Part shown: piece after piece, positions 49,606 to 62,103 of the stretch
Layout: each line of letters begins with the position of its first letter
Numbering within the stretch: position 1 is the stretch's first letter
Source: Phlebopus portentosus
Taxonomy: Eukaryota; Basidiomycota; Agaricomycetes; Boletales; Boletinellaceae
Assembly: GCA_037892935.1 (NCBI GenBank)
Contig: JAYXKI010000001.1
Span: 4,340,001 to 4,404,000, forward strand
Reading direction: 5' to 3'
DNA: 64,000 nt
Notes under the pieces: generated by a model
Seen by the model: only the letters and a program-made list of their open reading frames with translations
Databases searched by the model: none
What the model was told of the DNA's origin: nothing
Position numbers and translations under genes: made by a program

Positions 49606-50606
49606 TTAGGAGAGCTTCTCCCAGAGGATGACGCCGATGAGGATGAGGAGGACGGCGATGATGAGCGCTATAACGACGCGTTGTTGGTACATTCTATAGC
49701 GCATGGGGATGTGCGTTAGAGAAATCTTGGATGGGCGGAGATGAGAGGAAGCTGGGAAGATGGAAGGGAGGGAGGAGGGAGGGGAAGGAGGACGTACCGT
49801 CGGATCATCCTCTTCAGCGTCCCAGAGGCACGGTCGATCGCTCTATCCGCCGTTTGGAGCTACACGGACGGCGTTCAAGTCAGTTCACAGCCAGAAGCAG
49901 CAAATGCCCAATAACGACAAAACGCACCGTGTTCCTCGAGTTCTCGATCTGTTCCCGCTGGCGCCTCAAGTCCGTCAAGATATCCGCGCCCTGCTCCTCC
50001 GTCTCGAGCGCCACGCGCTGCGCGTCGACGAGCCTCCTCGACCCGTCTTCGAGCACCTGCGTCCCCTTCAGCAGCCTCGTCCTATCCCCGTTCCTTGCTC
50101 CGGCACCATCGCCGAGTTCGTCAGAGGAGTCGCGGAATGGCGAGCCGGCGGTGTCGGAGGCGGAGGAGAGCAGCGATGCGCGCTGTGCTGCGGCGTGCAG
50201 GGAGCGTGCGCGCGATTTGAGAGAGGCGAGCGTGGATTTGCAGGATTTGGCGCGCTGGGCGTAGGGAGGCTTTATGCTCTGCGGCATTCCTTGGAGTTCG
50301 ATTTCCATTTGGGCGACCTAGAAGAGGAGGAGGAGGAGGGGGGGGGGGGGATTCGTTAGCGGCACGTATTTTAGCCAGATGGCGATACCGGAAACAGTAC
50401 GAATAGAATAGACAGAAGAAAGAGGATGAAATGCCCACCATCTCATCGGCCTCGTCCAGCTCCATCTCGACGCGCCGCAGGGCGGCCTTGCGCTGCTCGC
50501 CCGGCTGAGTTGGGCTGTCTGCATCGAGCTTGTCGCGTATGCTTGCTACGATCTGCTCAAAGTCCTGCTCGTACGAGTCGAAAAGCGACGTCGGGGACGT
50601 GTCCAT
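49606..50606 (-). CDS. VTI1: Vesicle SNARE Vti1
   Basis: Qb-SNARE for endosomal, vacuolar and Golgi fusion. Four exons (minus): 50606-50439, 50317-49928, 49859-49798 and 49693-49606, encoding 235 residues, the usual length. The N-terminal Habc bundle starts SLFDSYEQDFEQIVASIRDK. The SNARE motif spans TRLLKGTQVLEDGSRRL through TEEQGADILTDLRRQREQI (central Q in EQGADIL region) to ADRAIDRASGTLKRM, followed by the C-terminal anchor VVIALIIAVLLILIGVILW. All phases agree. It diverges from uS17m with a 197-bp shared promoter. Confidence 0.95.
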
Positions 50607-50803
50607 CTTCTGCCGCCCGCGTTGCTCTGTGAGAGTTGAAGATGAGAGGTGAGAGGACGAGGTAGTGACGTAGTGACGTTGCGCAGCATTACACGTGAAT
50701 TGTATTCGTGGGAAAATAAATCTGTAATTTGATAATCTTGACTTGACTTTTCTTTCATTCGGCTCTTTTAGGTCGACCTCAGCTGCACCAGCGACCGCCG
50801 ACG

Positions 50804-51253
50804 ATGGCGCCGCTCCTACTACAAGGCATCGTCACAAAAGTAGGATTCATGAACAAAACAGCCACAGTCACCGTCTCCCGCTGGGTCACCCACCCACGAA
50901 CTCAGAAACGGCTGGAGAGGTCGAAGAAGTACCTCACGCACGATCCCAACAACGGTGCGTGCGTTCATTTCGCGTCGTCTAGCAGGGAGCAATGCTTTAT
51001 TTGATTTATTGTCGACTATTTAGAACTCCGGATGGCGGATGAAGTGACGATCCAGAACTGCCCGCCTGTCTCTGCGAGGAAACGGTTCAGGCTGTACAAG
51101 GTGCTTTATAGTCCCGATAAGGCGCGCGAGGAGAGGCATCGGGTGGAGGCTCTAGCTGCGAAAGCTGCCGCTACTAGTACTGCGTCTGCGCAGCAACAAC
51201 CGCATCCGCCACCGTCGCACTCGTCGTCGACGGAGCAGACGGTACGAGCATGA
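50804..51253 (+). CDS. Mitochondrial ribosomal protein uS17m
   Basis: Small-subunit mitoribosomal protein of the S17 OB-fold family. Exons 50804-50954 and 51024-51253 encode 126 residues. Motifs: LQGIVTKVGFMNKTATV, then SRWVTHPRTQKRLERSKKYL, HDPNN and VTIQNCPPVSARKRFRL. It has a Gln/Pro/Ser-rich C-terminal extension of about 40 residues. The ATG at 50804 lies directly before the conserved strand, so any targeting signal is within the S17 core itself, as in some other fungal forms. Confidence 0.95.
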
Positions 51254-52161
51254 ACCCGTCGCTGCACCCACCCTGTTTTCATGCAAGGGTTCGTCGCGCC
51301 GCATCGCAATTCCAGCACCTTGCTTGTCTTGCTGCAAACGACAGCAACACTGCCGTTCGCATGTGCCCATCTTAAACTAATGAGAGAGATGAGGAACACT
51401 GGCTGGTGGGTATGGGGAGGTGAAGTGACGAAGTGTCGATTGTCAGACGAAAGATGTTTTTTTATTAACCTTATTGGCAAGTATTCATAGAACCCATCAT
51501 CAAATCCATCCTTTTCTGCATTATCTTTAATCTCAGACGCTGGCGAGTACTAATGTTTTGGGACCTCAGCACGCTGTCAGTTTGCACTACGATGCAGTAC
51601 CTCCGGATTACACATGTGCTTAGAAGCTCCTGCTTCCCGTTGATTCTCGGCCGTCTCCATCTGATTCTAGTACTGCATAGTCCTGGTCTATTACTGGCTC
51701 CAACAACCCTCTTCTCCGATTCGCTCACATCCATCCATTCGGCCATCTTAGTGAACCACCCCGAGGCATTCCATTGATAATATCACGTATCTTTAGAGAC
51801 CGGAACCTCATACAATGCTTGGTAGCCATGGCACGTTGTCTACACCTTCGAACTTCCGAGCTCTCCATCATTTCTTGCTTATCTCCGAACTTTCTTGCCT
51901 GCACCGGTGAGGATTCCATCAGTCGCTCCAGTGACGGCTCCCCTGCTCTCCACATGGCTCTCTAATACCGCTTCCGTCTTGTCTTGGCATATCCTATCAC
52001 CTATCAAACTCGTTTTTATCATGTTATGCTTTTATATCATGTTGTTGACGAAGTGAGGAGTTCAAGCTCGAGCTGAGCTTTGCTTCGCTCCCCGAGTCCC
52101 TCGTGACGGAAATCGCTCTCCCACTGCTTCTCAACTCTCGAAAGCCTTTGCGCACAAGTAG
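51254..52161. other. Intergenic stretch, no gene recognised
   Basis: The 3' flank of uS17m and further non-coding sequence. Frames of 60-90 codons on both strands lack motifs. Confidence 0.45.
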
Positions 52162-52294
52162 TCCCTGGTAGTACATCGGTCAGTACGCGCGCCTGTCAGA
52201 CCATCGGCATGTTCGTGCCATGGTCGTAGTCTCGATTCAAATCGGACAAGACCTAATCAGGTTGCGAGAACGAGGTTCGACTCCTCGCCAGAGA
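52162..52294 (+). tRNA. tRNA-Asp(GTC)-like gene or pseudogene with a ~64-nt insertion
   Basis: The 5' half folds well: acceptor TCCCTGG, D-stem GTAC/GTAC, anticodon stem CGCGC and loop CTGTCA with anticodon GTC. The 3' half has a perfect T-arm (CGAGG, loop TTCGACT, CCTCG) and acceptor CCAGAGA, pairing at 6 of 7 positions. The 3' anticodon strand TTGCG pairs at only four of five positions, and about 64 nt separate the halves after the anticodon. Box B (GGTTCGACTCC) is perfect. A T-run at about 52369-52377 lies 75 nt downstream. It could be a functional intron-bearing tRNA, a decayed copy or the head of a tRNA-derived SINE. Confidence 0.5.
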
Positions 52295-52730
52295 AATACA
52301 TGTGGACGTCGATGTTAGGTGACAGACGATATCGATGACCCACATGTACATAAGGCCTCTCGGCCATTTTTTTTTTTCTGTTTATGTTGATATTGAAAGC
52401 ATATATCGCACCGCATGTACATACGCATGTACGAAGTCTGACGCAGTTGGTTCCGCGAACGATATGGTGTATAAGTTACTCTATTACGAAGAATAAACGG
52501 ATGCTTTTACTGGCAAGCGAAGGGCTATGCGTATGCGTATACGTTTGTTGCGTGGTAAGTACGTGGTGCAAGTCTTAGGGAGTAACTAATGCTAGAACAG
52601 ATAGAAATAGCTCTTCCGTCAAAATTAATATTAATTCCCATTCCTTCCGAAGTGTCCTTTGAAAAAAGGCAAACGATAACCATTTGCATGCGAGGTTAAT
52701 GGAGAAAACGGGTTCGGGACTATGATAGCG

Positions 52731-53200
52731 TCACCAACGCTCCTTGAAGCTCCTCGGCGAAGTCTCTGGTTCGGGACTTATCTGGCTCAATCTTCGAAAG
52801 TGCGCCATTGCACCCCGATGTATGTACATGTCCAGAACCTTCTTCGGGGTCGAACGAACAGGGTCTACCTCCGCCCTCGAATTCTTCAAGTTGCCGCTAG
52901 AGTTCGTTTTTTAACTCGTTCAGGACATCAAATGACTTGGTATTAGTATTGGGTGTTGATGATACTGAACTCTCGTCTTGATTCCCGGGAGAGTGTACAC
53001 GAGAATGAGAATGAGAATGAGAATGAGAATGAGAATGAGGATGCTGTGATAAAGTTGACGATGACGAGTGCTTCATTCATCGAGTTGACGTGGGGATTGG
53101 AGTTGGTGTTGGGAGTCGATTGTGAATTGAATTGGGAACAGGGGCCTGTGTCCGCGAGCAGCCTTCGTGCTGTGAGGTCAGTACTAGTGAGCACACGCAG
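52731..53200 (-). pseudogene. Orphan duplicated 3' end of the 30.7-kb kinase gene
   Basis: Read on the minus strand, this segment matches the last ~380 bp of the kinase gene at 30.7-33.4 kb. Shared features in the same order are CCCCTGTTCCCAA, an AACTCGATGAA block, TCTCCCGGGAATCAAGACGAGAG (with substitutions), the GAACGAGTT block, GACCCCGAAGA, GTTCTGGACATGTACATA and the final SFKERW-stop at 52733-52731. The copy has substitutions, several indels and an expanded GAGAAT repeat, so no continuous frame survives. There is no kinase domain beside it. It lies just downstream of the minus-strand kinase at 53.8 kb but is not spliced to it in any way I can see. Confidence 0.8.
53001..53040. repeat. (GAGAAT)n hexanucleotide repeat in the kinase-tail copy
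   Basis: Six units plus a diverged end sit inside the duplicated tail. The parent at 33.1 kb has no such expansion at the matching site but has AAGTCA-type repeats nearby (33222-33243). Confidence 0.9.
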
Positions 53201-53832
53201 TGCTCTTGTCCCAAGACAACTGGGAGCTTCTTATAGATAAAGACCCCTTGTGCGGTAGCTTGTTCATTCGATTCCCCCAAATGATCTCGAATGAAGACAT
53301 CATACCAGCTAGTGGCGTGATGAATCTAATGTATTGGATTATACAAGATGAGATGGCATGCGACATCACCTCCCTAAGGATCGAAAACGTAGTGTAAAAC
53401 TTAGGATAGACGTAGCGTACGAAAGGTACAAATGAAATACGAACTATACATACACACACACATCGCGGCCATACGCGCGGGGTGGTAAGAAAACGAAACG
53501 AAACGAAACCGAGTACACACACACACACAAGCACTCGCGGTGAGATCGGGACATAACCAAAGTCAAACCAAGAGACCAACCAACCAACCATCCAAATCCA
53601 CTTCCCCAACACACATAAATATACATACAGTGATCAGTTATGAGCATGTCGCCCATCATGTCCACCATGTAAGCCTAACCTGCGGAATAGATTTATCCAA
53701 TGATGTTCGTGGCGATGTCCTCCCTCAGCATCTCTCCCATTGTGTTGCTCACCACCATCTCGGCGTCGCGATCCAGGAGAGTCGAAGGATCCGGGGATAT
53801 GGAGAATTTCGGAGTCACCTGAAGGCCGCGGC

Positions 53833-55768
53833 TCATCCATCTGGCGCACTTTGCTGATATGGTCTTTCGGCGGCCTTTGGCTCCGCTTCAGGCGAAGATG
53901 AGGAACCGCCTTCAACACTATCACACCTAGGCTCCTCTTTCCACAAGGGGACCGCATCCGAGTTGGAGGTAGTAACATCGCGTCTCGACGTGTTTGCTTC
54001 ACGAGGAAGGGGCCAGGGCTGATTTTCGTCAGGCGGATGTACTCGAACATTATCATTTTCCTCATTATTCTTCAAATCGCCTGACACTCTCCTGACAGGT
54101 CCTTCCGTCTGTCCATTCAGCCCATTCACGCCGAGGCTTTTCCGACTCTCGGGTGTTCTGAGTGATGGTGTCGACGGTCTCTTAGGTGTCTTCCACCCAG
54201 AGCTCGAACTTTCACTACGCTCACTGGTATCTGTACTTGCCCTTTCCAGTCGATTCGAACCCGCGCGTTGCAAGCGGCCCATTGCGATAGCGCTGTTGAT
54301 GGCAGAGCGCCAGCGAGCTTTCGGGTTGAAGTTCTCCCGCAGCCCGATAAGATCGTGTAACTCATCCGGTATTTCCTCAGTTAGCCACTGGCTCATTCAA
54401 TTTTCCAAACGTCAGTGGTATATGACCGTGTAGAACATTCAAAACGTACGGGATGACGCAGTGCTTCTGCGGCCGAAAGTCGCTTGACAGGATCCGGATT
54501 GACAAGTGCCTTGATGAAGTCCTTCGCGAGCGCAGAAACGTTCTTCCAATAACGATCGTGGAAAGTAAGCCTGCACTCCTCTGTCTCACGGATGAGTTCT
54601 TGGGGATCATTCGAGCGGAAAGGAGAGTAGCCGCATAGCATGACGTAGGTGATAATTCTGGCCTCAGATTAATCCTCTACCCCTCGTCTGTTCAAAATCA
54701 ACGAAAATAGTACTGACCCAGTTGACCAAGTGTCCACTTTTTTGAGTGGCCTGTCTTTGTTAGGACTTCAGGGGCAACATAACCAAATGACCCTGCGACC
54801 GAGAAAAGCTGCTCATCCGGTCTGTGTAAGTGTTTGGCACTGGTAAAAGTTTGTGAGACAAGGCAATCAAAGGAAAGTGCCATACGTACATGCCAAAGTC
54901 TACGATCACAATATCGGAGTCGGCCGCTTTGGTGCGATAAAGAATGTTCTCCGGTCTTGAAGACGCTTATCAATGCCGATGTATCAAACATATAACATTG
55001 CTGGTTACTCACTTTAAGTCACGATGGACGATATCATGATCGTGCAAGTATTTCACACCACTCAGGATTGACCTGGATATTAAATTTAGCTTTCGCATCT
55101 GTTTGAAAATTCATTCGAGACGAATCACCGTACGACATATATGGCGTCCGCTTCTGTGAACTTACCCCTATTGGAGATGCGCTCGAAAAGCTCTCCGCCA
55201 GTAGCGAGTTCGAACGATAAGTAATACTTTTTGCGCGACTCGAACCATTCGTAAAACTTTACCTGATATCCCAGAACATCAGTACATGCAGAAGTCATTC
55301 AAGCTCAGACACGCACGATATTGGGATGGTCAAGCCCTCTAAGCACGTTCATTTCTGCCCATACAGCCTCCTCGTTGCCCTTGACTTTCTTCTTGGGTAT
55401 CACCTTAAGTGCGACATCTTTGGTAATACCGCTTGATTTGCGAGAAAGCGGCCGACCAGATGATCTGGCGTTCCGCACTGACAAAGATGAGGCAGATGAG
55501 GACGTAGTGTTGCTATCCAAAGGCTTTTCTTCTGCAGCCGCGCCATGGTCAGCGACAAGGACCTGTTGCGGAGGTACGTGCCATGCTGCTCGCTGACAGC
55601 AAGTCTTAGCCCGATATAGCTTAGACTATGGTATTCCCGACTCACGATGACCTTCCCGAACGTACCATTGCCCAAGACTTCATGAAACTCATAGTTCTTC
55701 TTCTTCGCGAAGGATGATGGCTGAGGCAGAATTGCCGACTCGCCTATGGTATCTTTTAGGCTCTTCAT
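53833..55768 (-). CDS. CaMK-like serine/threonine protein kinase (RD type)
   Basis: Eight exons (minus): 55768-55646, 55592-55317, 55262-55129, 55072-55013, 54955-54890, 54839-54718, 54657-54450 and 54387-53833. Motifs: [20 protein letters not shown], a [17 protein letters not shown] hinge, [62 protein letters not shown]. Same family and exon positions as the 30.7-kb kinase, but with intact HRD. Exon 6 is one base too short: its A6 run (54738-54743) breaks the frame just before the DTWSTG motif, which reads correctly with one more A, so a missing base in a homopolymer is likely. The 3' end may instead run on in another frame to about 53634. An alternative upstream in-frame ATG lies at 55803. 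Confidence 0.87.
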
Positions 55769-55984
55769 TCGCGTATAAAAGTCGATCCAGAGGGTGACCT
55801 TCATGTTCACGTTATTAGCAAATTGTTCAAATCGGTGCGAAATGGGGCCCGCGTACAGATTTATATAAAGCAATTGAAGGCGATTTGTATCGGAGTGGCG
55901 GTCAGGAGGAAGCACCGCTGCCGATGGAAAGATATCCGCAGTGACGCACTTGCAAACTCGCTCACGTGATCTTATTTTCGTCAA

Positions 55985-58900
55985 ACGATCAAACCTCCGA
56001 GCTCGTCCCTCTTCTTCCGCTCATCCGTTATTCGGACTCATTAAAGTGCTGACTATTGCTAGATATGCTCCGCAGGTCCACTAGTAACTACTGCTGCGCT
56101 GCAGCGAAACTAGTCTTGTTCCGCCGGCTCACGGATTCAGTTGCACAAACCTCGGCAGTGAGAAGGAAGGCCACTTGCAATAATTGAACGTTGAAAGGCC
56201 GGGTTATGTCTACTTTGTATATTACTTGCGAGACGGAAGTACTGGTCCGTCTTATTTCTGCGCTAGTTAGACGCTGCGGATTATCTACTAGTGCTTCACA
56301 GTATTGCGAACTGCATATGTATCGACGCTTCACGGGCCCGATTACTGAATGAGCTGATGGCCACTTATGCGAGAAGCAAACCGCTCAGCAGGACTTTCTA
56401 ATATGTCTTACGAGAGACTTCATATTGACGCAACCTCGATTATGGGCTTCACGGATATGTTTACACATGCTTGTGGGACCAGCGGGCAGATTTACAAGCT
56501 GTGTTTCTAGCATTCTTGACTTGAAATGCTTGGGTGCCGAAGCTGAATGCCCAAGACTGCCTCCTTGCAATAAGGAGTCGGAACCAAGTCTCGCTTTGTC
56601 ATTGCTAAAAGCTGTACGTTCGGGCGTATAGGCGGTGGGCTTACGCGGTTATATATATCTTAGCTCGGAAAGCATCTCCTAATGACTCCTTTCAGTCCCT
56701 CTACCTTCCCGCGTTATAAGATGGATCCGGCTGATTCTGAAGCTGAAACGGGGTTGAGGACGAGTTCGCTCGACCGAGTCGTAGATAACTTGACTATCTC
56801 ACATCCATTTTGGAGACATATCCCGCTCCTTCCTGACATCCGCCTGACCGGCCACGCCCCCTTCCCCCCCTGAGCCGATGGACCGCGTGAACGAAGCAGT
56901 GCTCAAAGAATCCATTCGCTTCTGACGGTGCACCATGCATCCTGCCCCACCTGCGAACTGAGCGGGAAATCGGCCATTCTGCGTTAAATTTGGCCTTGCG
57001 TGGAGTCGAAGACGACTTAGGTTCGAGCATGCGTTATCAACGTTGACAGTGAAATGCTCTGACTTCTTTTCGACGGATACCTTAGTAAACCTTGAGGAAG
57101 GAGACACACCCTTACCTTACTTCTCTCAGTGTGAATTTCAAGGTCACTGTCCTGACCCGATGTAGCCTGCACATTGGCGTGTTCACTTACTTTGTTAAGA
57201 TCGCACTTCTTTACACCAGTGCAATCCAAGCAAGGGACTAGCCCCAGGCATTCGCGCTCGCTTCCTCCAGGTCTTCTAACCCCAAATCGTTTTCCCTTCT
57301 CGTCGGTCCGCTCCGCTTCCTTTCAGGAGTTGTGATCCGCTGGTCAACACTAGCAAAGTGGTCCCTTTATCTTTACTATCCAGTGCATTCTCGGGGTCCT
57401 GCGATGAGATTTCACAGACCAGTTTACCAGAATGTAAACATCGGCATGATGGCACTCTTCGCATCCCGAGTTCTTCAAGCATCTTGGGCGGTGAAGCGTG
57501 ACAAATTCTATACCTGCTAGCGTGGATCCTTCCACTATAACTGTTGATATCATCATCTGACTACTTTCCAAAATGAGATATCTGGCGCCGTTAGCTATGG
57601 AACAAGTGTACTTGTCATCATTCGTTTAGGGTCTGAGGTTCCTGCGGTTATGGCTGCTGGATATGCGAATTCCATGGATGTAAGGGTTTCTTACTAGGCT
57701 AATTCCTGCGACATAAGACGAATCTCTGCCTCCCAGGTGGGTCAGTCATTCTGATTATCTATAACCTGGGCATCTTGCTAGCTTGATCACACAGCGTTCG
57801 AATGCACCAATCTCCAGGCTAAATCTAGGCGCTGGCCTCTGGAGATGCTTCCTACTTCTCAAACTCCGCCAGGCTGCCCCCAAACCTTTTCTGGGCGCGG
57901 GGGAAGGACGAGACCCGTGACCCGGGTGCAATGGTAAGGTTCTGATTTTTCCCGTCGTGCGAAGCTGGGAACACTCACCCGTCGCATCTAGATTTGCCTG
58001 TAATCCCCCGCAGACCTTGGTCTCTGTGTCCCGGAGGTGCCGTCTTGCTTGAGCCCCTTTTCAGTAGAAGCCTTCCTCCTGCCAGTTGTGTGCTTGACAC
58101 CTAGCCCCGACATTGCAGTTATCGATGACGAATTCTCCGACGCCCGTGCGACATTGTTGTTGTTGGGTTGGCGGCTAATTCACGGACCCTATCCAACATG
58201 AATGAATTCTTGCATCCCTATCACAATGTTCAGCCCTTCTCACGCGTCGCTGCATGCAGAAAGATCTAAAATGAGAATTGCGCCACAAAGTTGTTGAACG
58301 GAAGGAGAAGTTAACAGAGAGACGCCGGGAACATTACTCAGTCTTGCGAGTCTATCTCGGCTTAAGTTCTTCTCGGTTCTCACCAAGCTTGTGACTATTC
58401 ACGTCTTGAAGGTAGAGCGAATAATCCTCATCCTTCTAAACCAGCCGAATCTTGTGTATACTACTAACTGAAGCCATGATTCGATCCACAAGGCTCTGAT
58501 CCTTTCATAATACCGTCTTTAGATGATAACGCCTTTGGGAAAGTATTGTGAGTCATTCTCTACCGTTATTCCTGGGTAAAAGTCGTGGAGCTGATGATGT
58601 TTCCTTCGAGACATCAACGCTTCCGATTTTCGGTGCATGGCAACGGTAAATACTCGCGGGACATACCAATACGTCGGTGCGATGCCCAAGTTTTGACAAG
58701 CCACCGTGCTGTGGTAAACCATGCATGTCCAAATCTCTGTGACACTCAAAAAAATATTGGTCGAAAACCAGATTGTTTCAAAAAACGCTGGATTACTAGG
58801 GGCGCTAACATGTGGCTTAAGAGGCGTGTATTCCCAGGTAATTTGAAATCGCATTTAAGAGGAGCTTCTCTTAGTCGAACTTTTGCTAAGCGTCTACTCA

Positions 58901-61500
58901 TTAGGGTCTTGAGGTTTTCCATCAAGAGGTCCAGCGGCAAATCCGCTATAATTCCACTATTATCCACCTAACTCCTCATGCCCTTCAGCAACTGAGACCG
59001 ATCACGATCGAATCTTGTATCTTGACAGAGAAGCATCCGCCCGTATCATCAGACCAGCTTACCCTTTCTAGCAGAGTTGCTGCGACAGAGAATCGGGAAA
59101 AGCGCTCGCGACACTCTGCACACACCCTAGATTCATGTTAGATTTGGCGATTTTATTTCACACAGCACTAGATGGGTATCCAGAAATCCAGGTCAGATTC
59201 TCCTTTTTCGCTACGGTCAACATTTCATCTTGACTTTTTGGTAGAGCACCCGGCGGCGTGTTTTCCGCAGAAATTGACCATCACCCCTAAGTCAAATTAC
59301 TGAGCTACCGCCATTATCCCATAAAATTTTTCGCCGTTCTTGAAATGCCTGGGAATATTTTGTCCACTCGCACTATGCTTCGACCTTACTTTACCAGGAA
59401 GTCCACTTCCATAGGATCCGAGAACAAGTATAATAAGGTACGAAGCTTATTTATTTGAATTACTGTTCTCGTTCGTATCCAACCCGAAAATGGATTTGCT
59501 TTTGACTACAGTGTGGGAAGTCCACAATCGAAGGGAAGGATCGGTGGGAGGAAAAAGGAAGCTCCCACTATCGGCCTATTCCGAATCTAACTTCGAGTTC
59601 CTTCTGGCGTGAGCGTGTCTGTGCTCTTACTCTTCTTGGCATGATTCTCTTTCTCATACTCTCAGTTACTCCTGACGAGGTCTCAAAGTCCAAGTCATAA
59701 GTACAGCATACCGAGGAAGCAGCGTGTCCTCACGTATCGTGACTATACTTGGATTGCCCTTTGTCCCCCCAAACGCAACTGTGATTCTCGTGATGTCTAG
59801 TGCGACCTATATTTTTGAGGTCAGCTCCGAATCTAGATTCCAGAGGTGCATAATACTTCTTCTCATCTTCAGCCATAATAAAATATTCCAAAAGCTTAAT
59901 ATCCAATTTTATGAACTCTGTATTGAATATCAATCATTGTGGGTTCATTGTCTATTTTGAGAATCTGAACAACCTCCTGATCTTCACGTCCTGGTTTCTT
60001 TTTAGCTGAATGAACATGAATTAACTTCTTCGTCGGTATTTAATTCTCAGTATTATGTGCGAGTGAGCTGTTTCGTGAGCCATGCAACCGGGCATCATGG
60101 TGATTCACGAAACTAAATGCAATGAGGATCCAATAGCGCACTCTTTTCTCACTACATCGAGTGTGAATAGATTTCGGTGACCATGTTCAGAATTTATCCA
60201 GACCCCACATTGGGTATTTAAAAATAAGACCCGGATTATCGATTTCCCTCGCCGACGCTTATCAGCATCGATCCGAAGTCGATCAGGAACGATTTGAATG
60301 AAAAGCACTCTACTTACTCACTCGATTCATATCCAGTGTGCAAGGGTATGCCCAAACGACGTGCCTTGACTTCCAGTGTTCTGGTTGGAAGCAGCCGAGT
60401 TTTCAAACTCAGCGGGCCCATGGATCCAAGCTGAGATCACTTCTCTCGCTTTGCTCAGTATCCTTTGAGAGTCATGGATTCTTAAGAGCGTATGTTATTG
60501 GCAGCATCCCTTCTCAGCCCGCTTACGCCTGTAGATATGACTCACGTAACAAAGAACGCGAAGAAAAAAACCTCCCAAATCCCGGGATTCTTGGTGCCCA
60601 AACAACTCAACCCGCATAGTCGGTGCCAGACAAACACCGTTCGAGGCCTTCGTCTCGCTTTCTGCCACGTCGTTGGCGCCGGCATCAACGAAGCTGATAT
60701 TGGTCTGGTGTTATTACTCGGACGAGTACTGCCACCAGAGGAATTTGTAGTCCGAGTCGGGCATCGGTTTGAAACTACATACAGTATCGCTCTAAATTCT
60801 AGACTGCATATTATCTGCGACCGGAAACAAATCTCAGAAGCGAGTAAGTTATAAAAGTACATAGTAGTAGGATGCGCGCGAATAATAATAACGGTGAGTA
60901 GTCAGAACTTTACTTATCTGCTTGCTAGCCTTCCCTGGGCTGATTCTTTTTATTTTATTTTTACTTCTCACTCACTTCTCGCATCGCCCAATTACTGGTC
61001 CGGGGTCAGCACGGATTTTATTATGTCCAGAAGGTGCACTCTTCACTTCTTCGTCTTCTGATCGATCCATGGGCAATATTATTCTTTTTTCCCGGCGTCA
61101 TCTGTTCTTCTGTACTGTACCTGTCAGCTTCAAAGGACCGGCTGACTCACCGAGTCATAATCCTGAATCAGCTCGTACCTCACTCGCGGCAGACGGAGAT
61201 GTGGACAGGGGCGTAGCTACTGGTCTCGTGAACATGTATTCTAACCCTAGCAGTGCCATTGTGATCAAAAATGTCTCGCAGTTCTTGGTCTTGCTTAAGT
61301 CCGCATTTCTTTCTTTCATATGATTACGGACGACAAAGCGGGATATCCAAGATATCCACCAAAGAACTAGCACCCTAGCAGGTACATTCTTAGTCCAGGT
61401 GCAGATCCAGGAATGTTGATGAAGAATATGTAGGTTAGGCTTCAAAAGCACTTGTTGGATATGTATATTAAGCCAAGACCAATGTAAATTAAATTCGAAA
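55985..61500. other. Gene-poor region, no gene recognised
   Basis: About 5.5 kb. All frames are short (under 130 codons), mostly overlapping on both strands, with no motif, no splice-linked series and no transposase or reverse-transcriptase signature that I recognise. No obvious terminal repeats were seen by eye. It may hold decayed mobile DNA or a large regulatory region of the HMG-box neighbour. Confidence 0.4.
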
Positions 61501-61583
61501 CGGACTGAGAACACATGGAAATACAATCAACAGAAAGCGGGTATTAGATGATAGAGAGGAGGGGCCCGAAACACAAACGCAAA

Positions 61584-61608
61584 CACAGACACAGACACAG
61601 ACACAGAC
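61584..61608. repeat. (ACAGAC)n microsatellite
   Basis: Four hexanucleotide units in the 3' flank of the HMG-box gene. Confidence 0.85.
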
Positions 61609-62103
61609 GAAGTAGAAAAACAGACGCCGAAAGGAGCTAGAGAAGACAGACAGAAAGACGAACAAACACAGAGGAAACAAAATCGCGAGAGGTTAAAATA
61701 TAGTGAAGCGGTGCAGAAAACATACAGTATGAACGAACGAATTGGGGGAACGCGAATTCAGAGGTACAATAATATGTAAAGGACGAAGAAGACGGTACAA
61801 AGGAAGAGAAGATATACAAAATATATGTACACAGAGCAATCGCAACGCGGAACGTAAGGTAAGTTGGAAGGTCGAACAAGACGGAGTGATTACTGTGGGC
61901 CGACGTGAGTCGGGAATATGAGCGTAAACGTAAGATAGACAGGCCAGGCAACGCGCAGAAGGGACACGAATATCAACGACAACGCGACACGAATCGTCCA
62001 AGGAAAACGAAGTTGAATGAACAAAGAACCCGAAAAAAAGTATCGTACGTTTTGTGGCTGGTGGGCCAGCCAGCTTTGCGCCTACGCGTCTCGTTGTCTT
62101 CGT

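Noticed and set aside
53634..54065. Alternative C-terminus of the second kinase in another frame
   Set aside because: Looks partly coding, but the shift would need an inserted base or two deleted; without RNA support I kept the simple stop at 53833 and only mention it.
58585..58971. 128-codon frame in the gene-poor block
   Set aside because: No domain, no codon bias visible by eye and an overlapping minus-strand frame of similar length.
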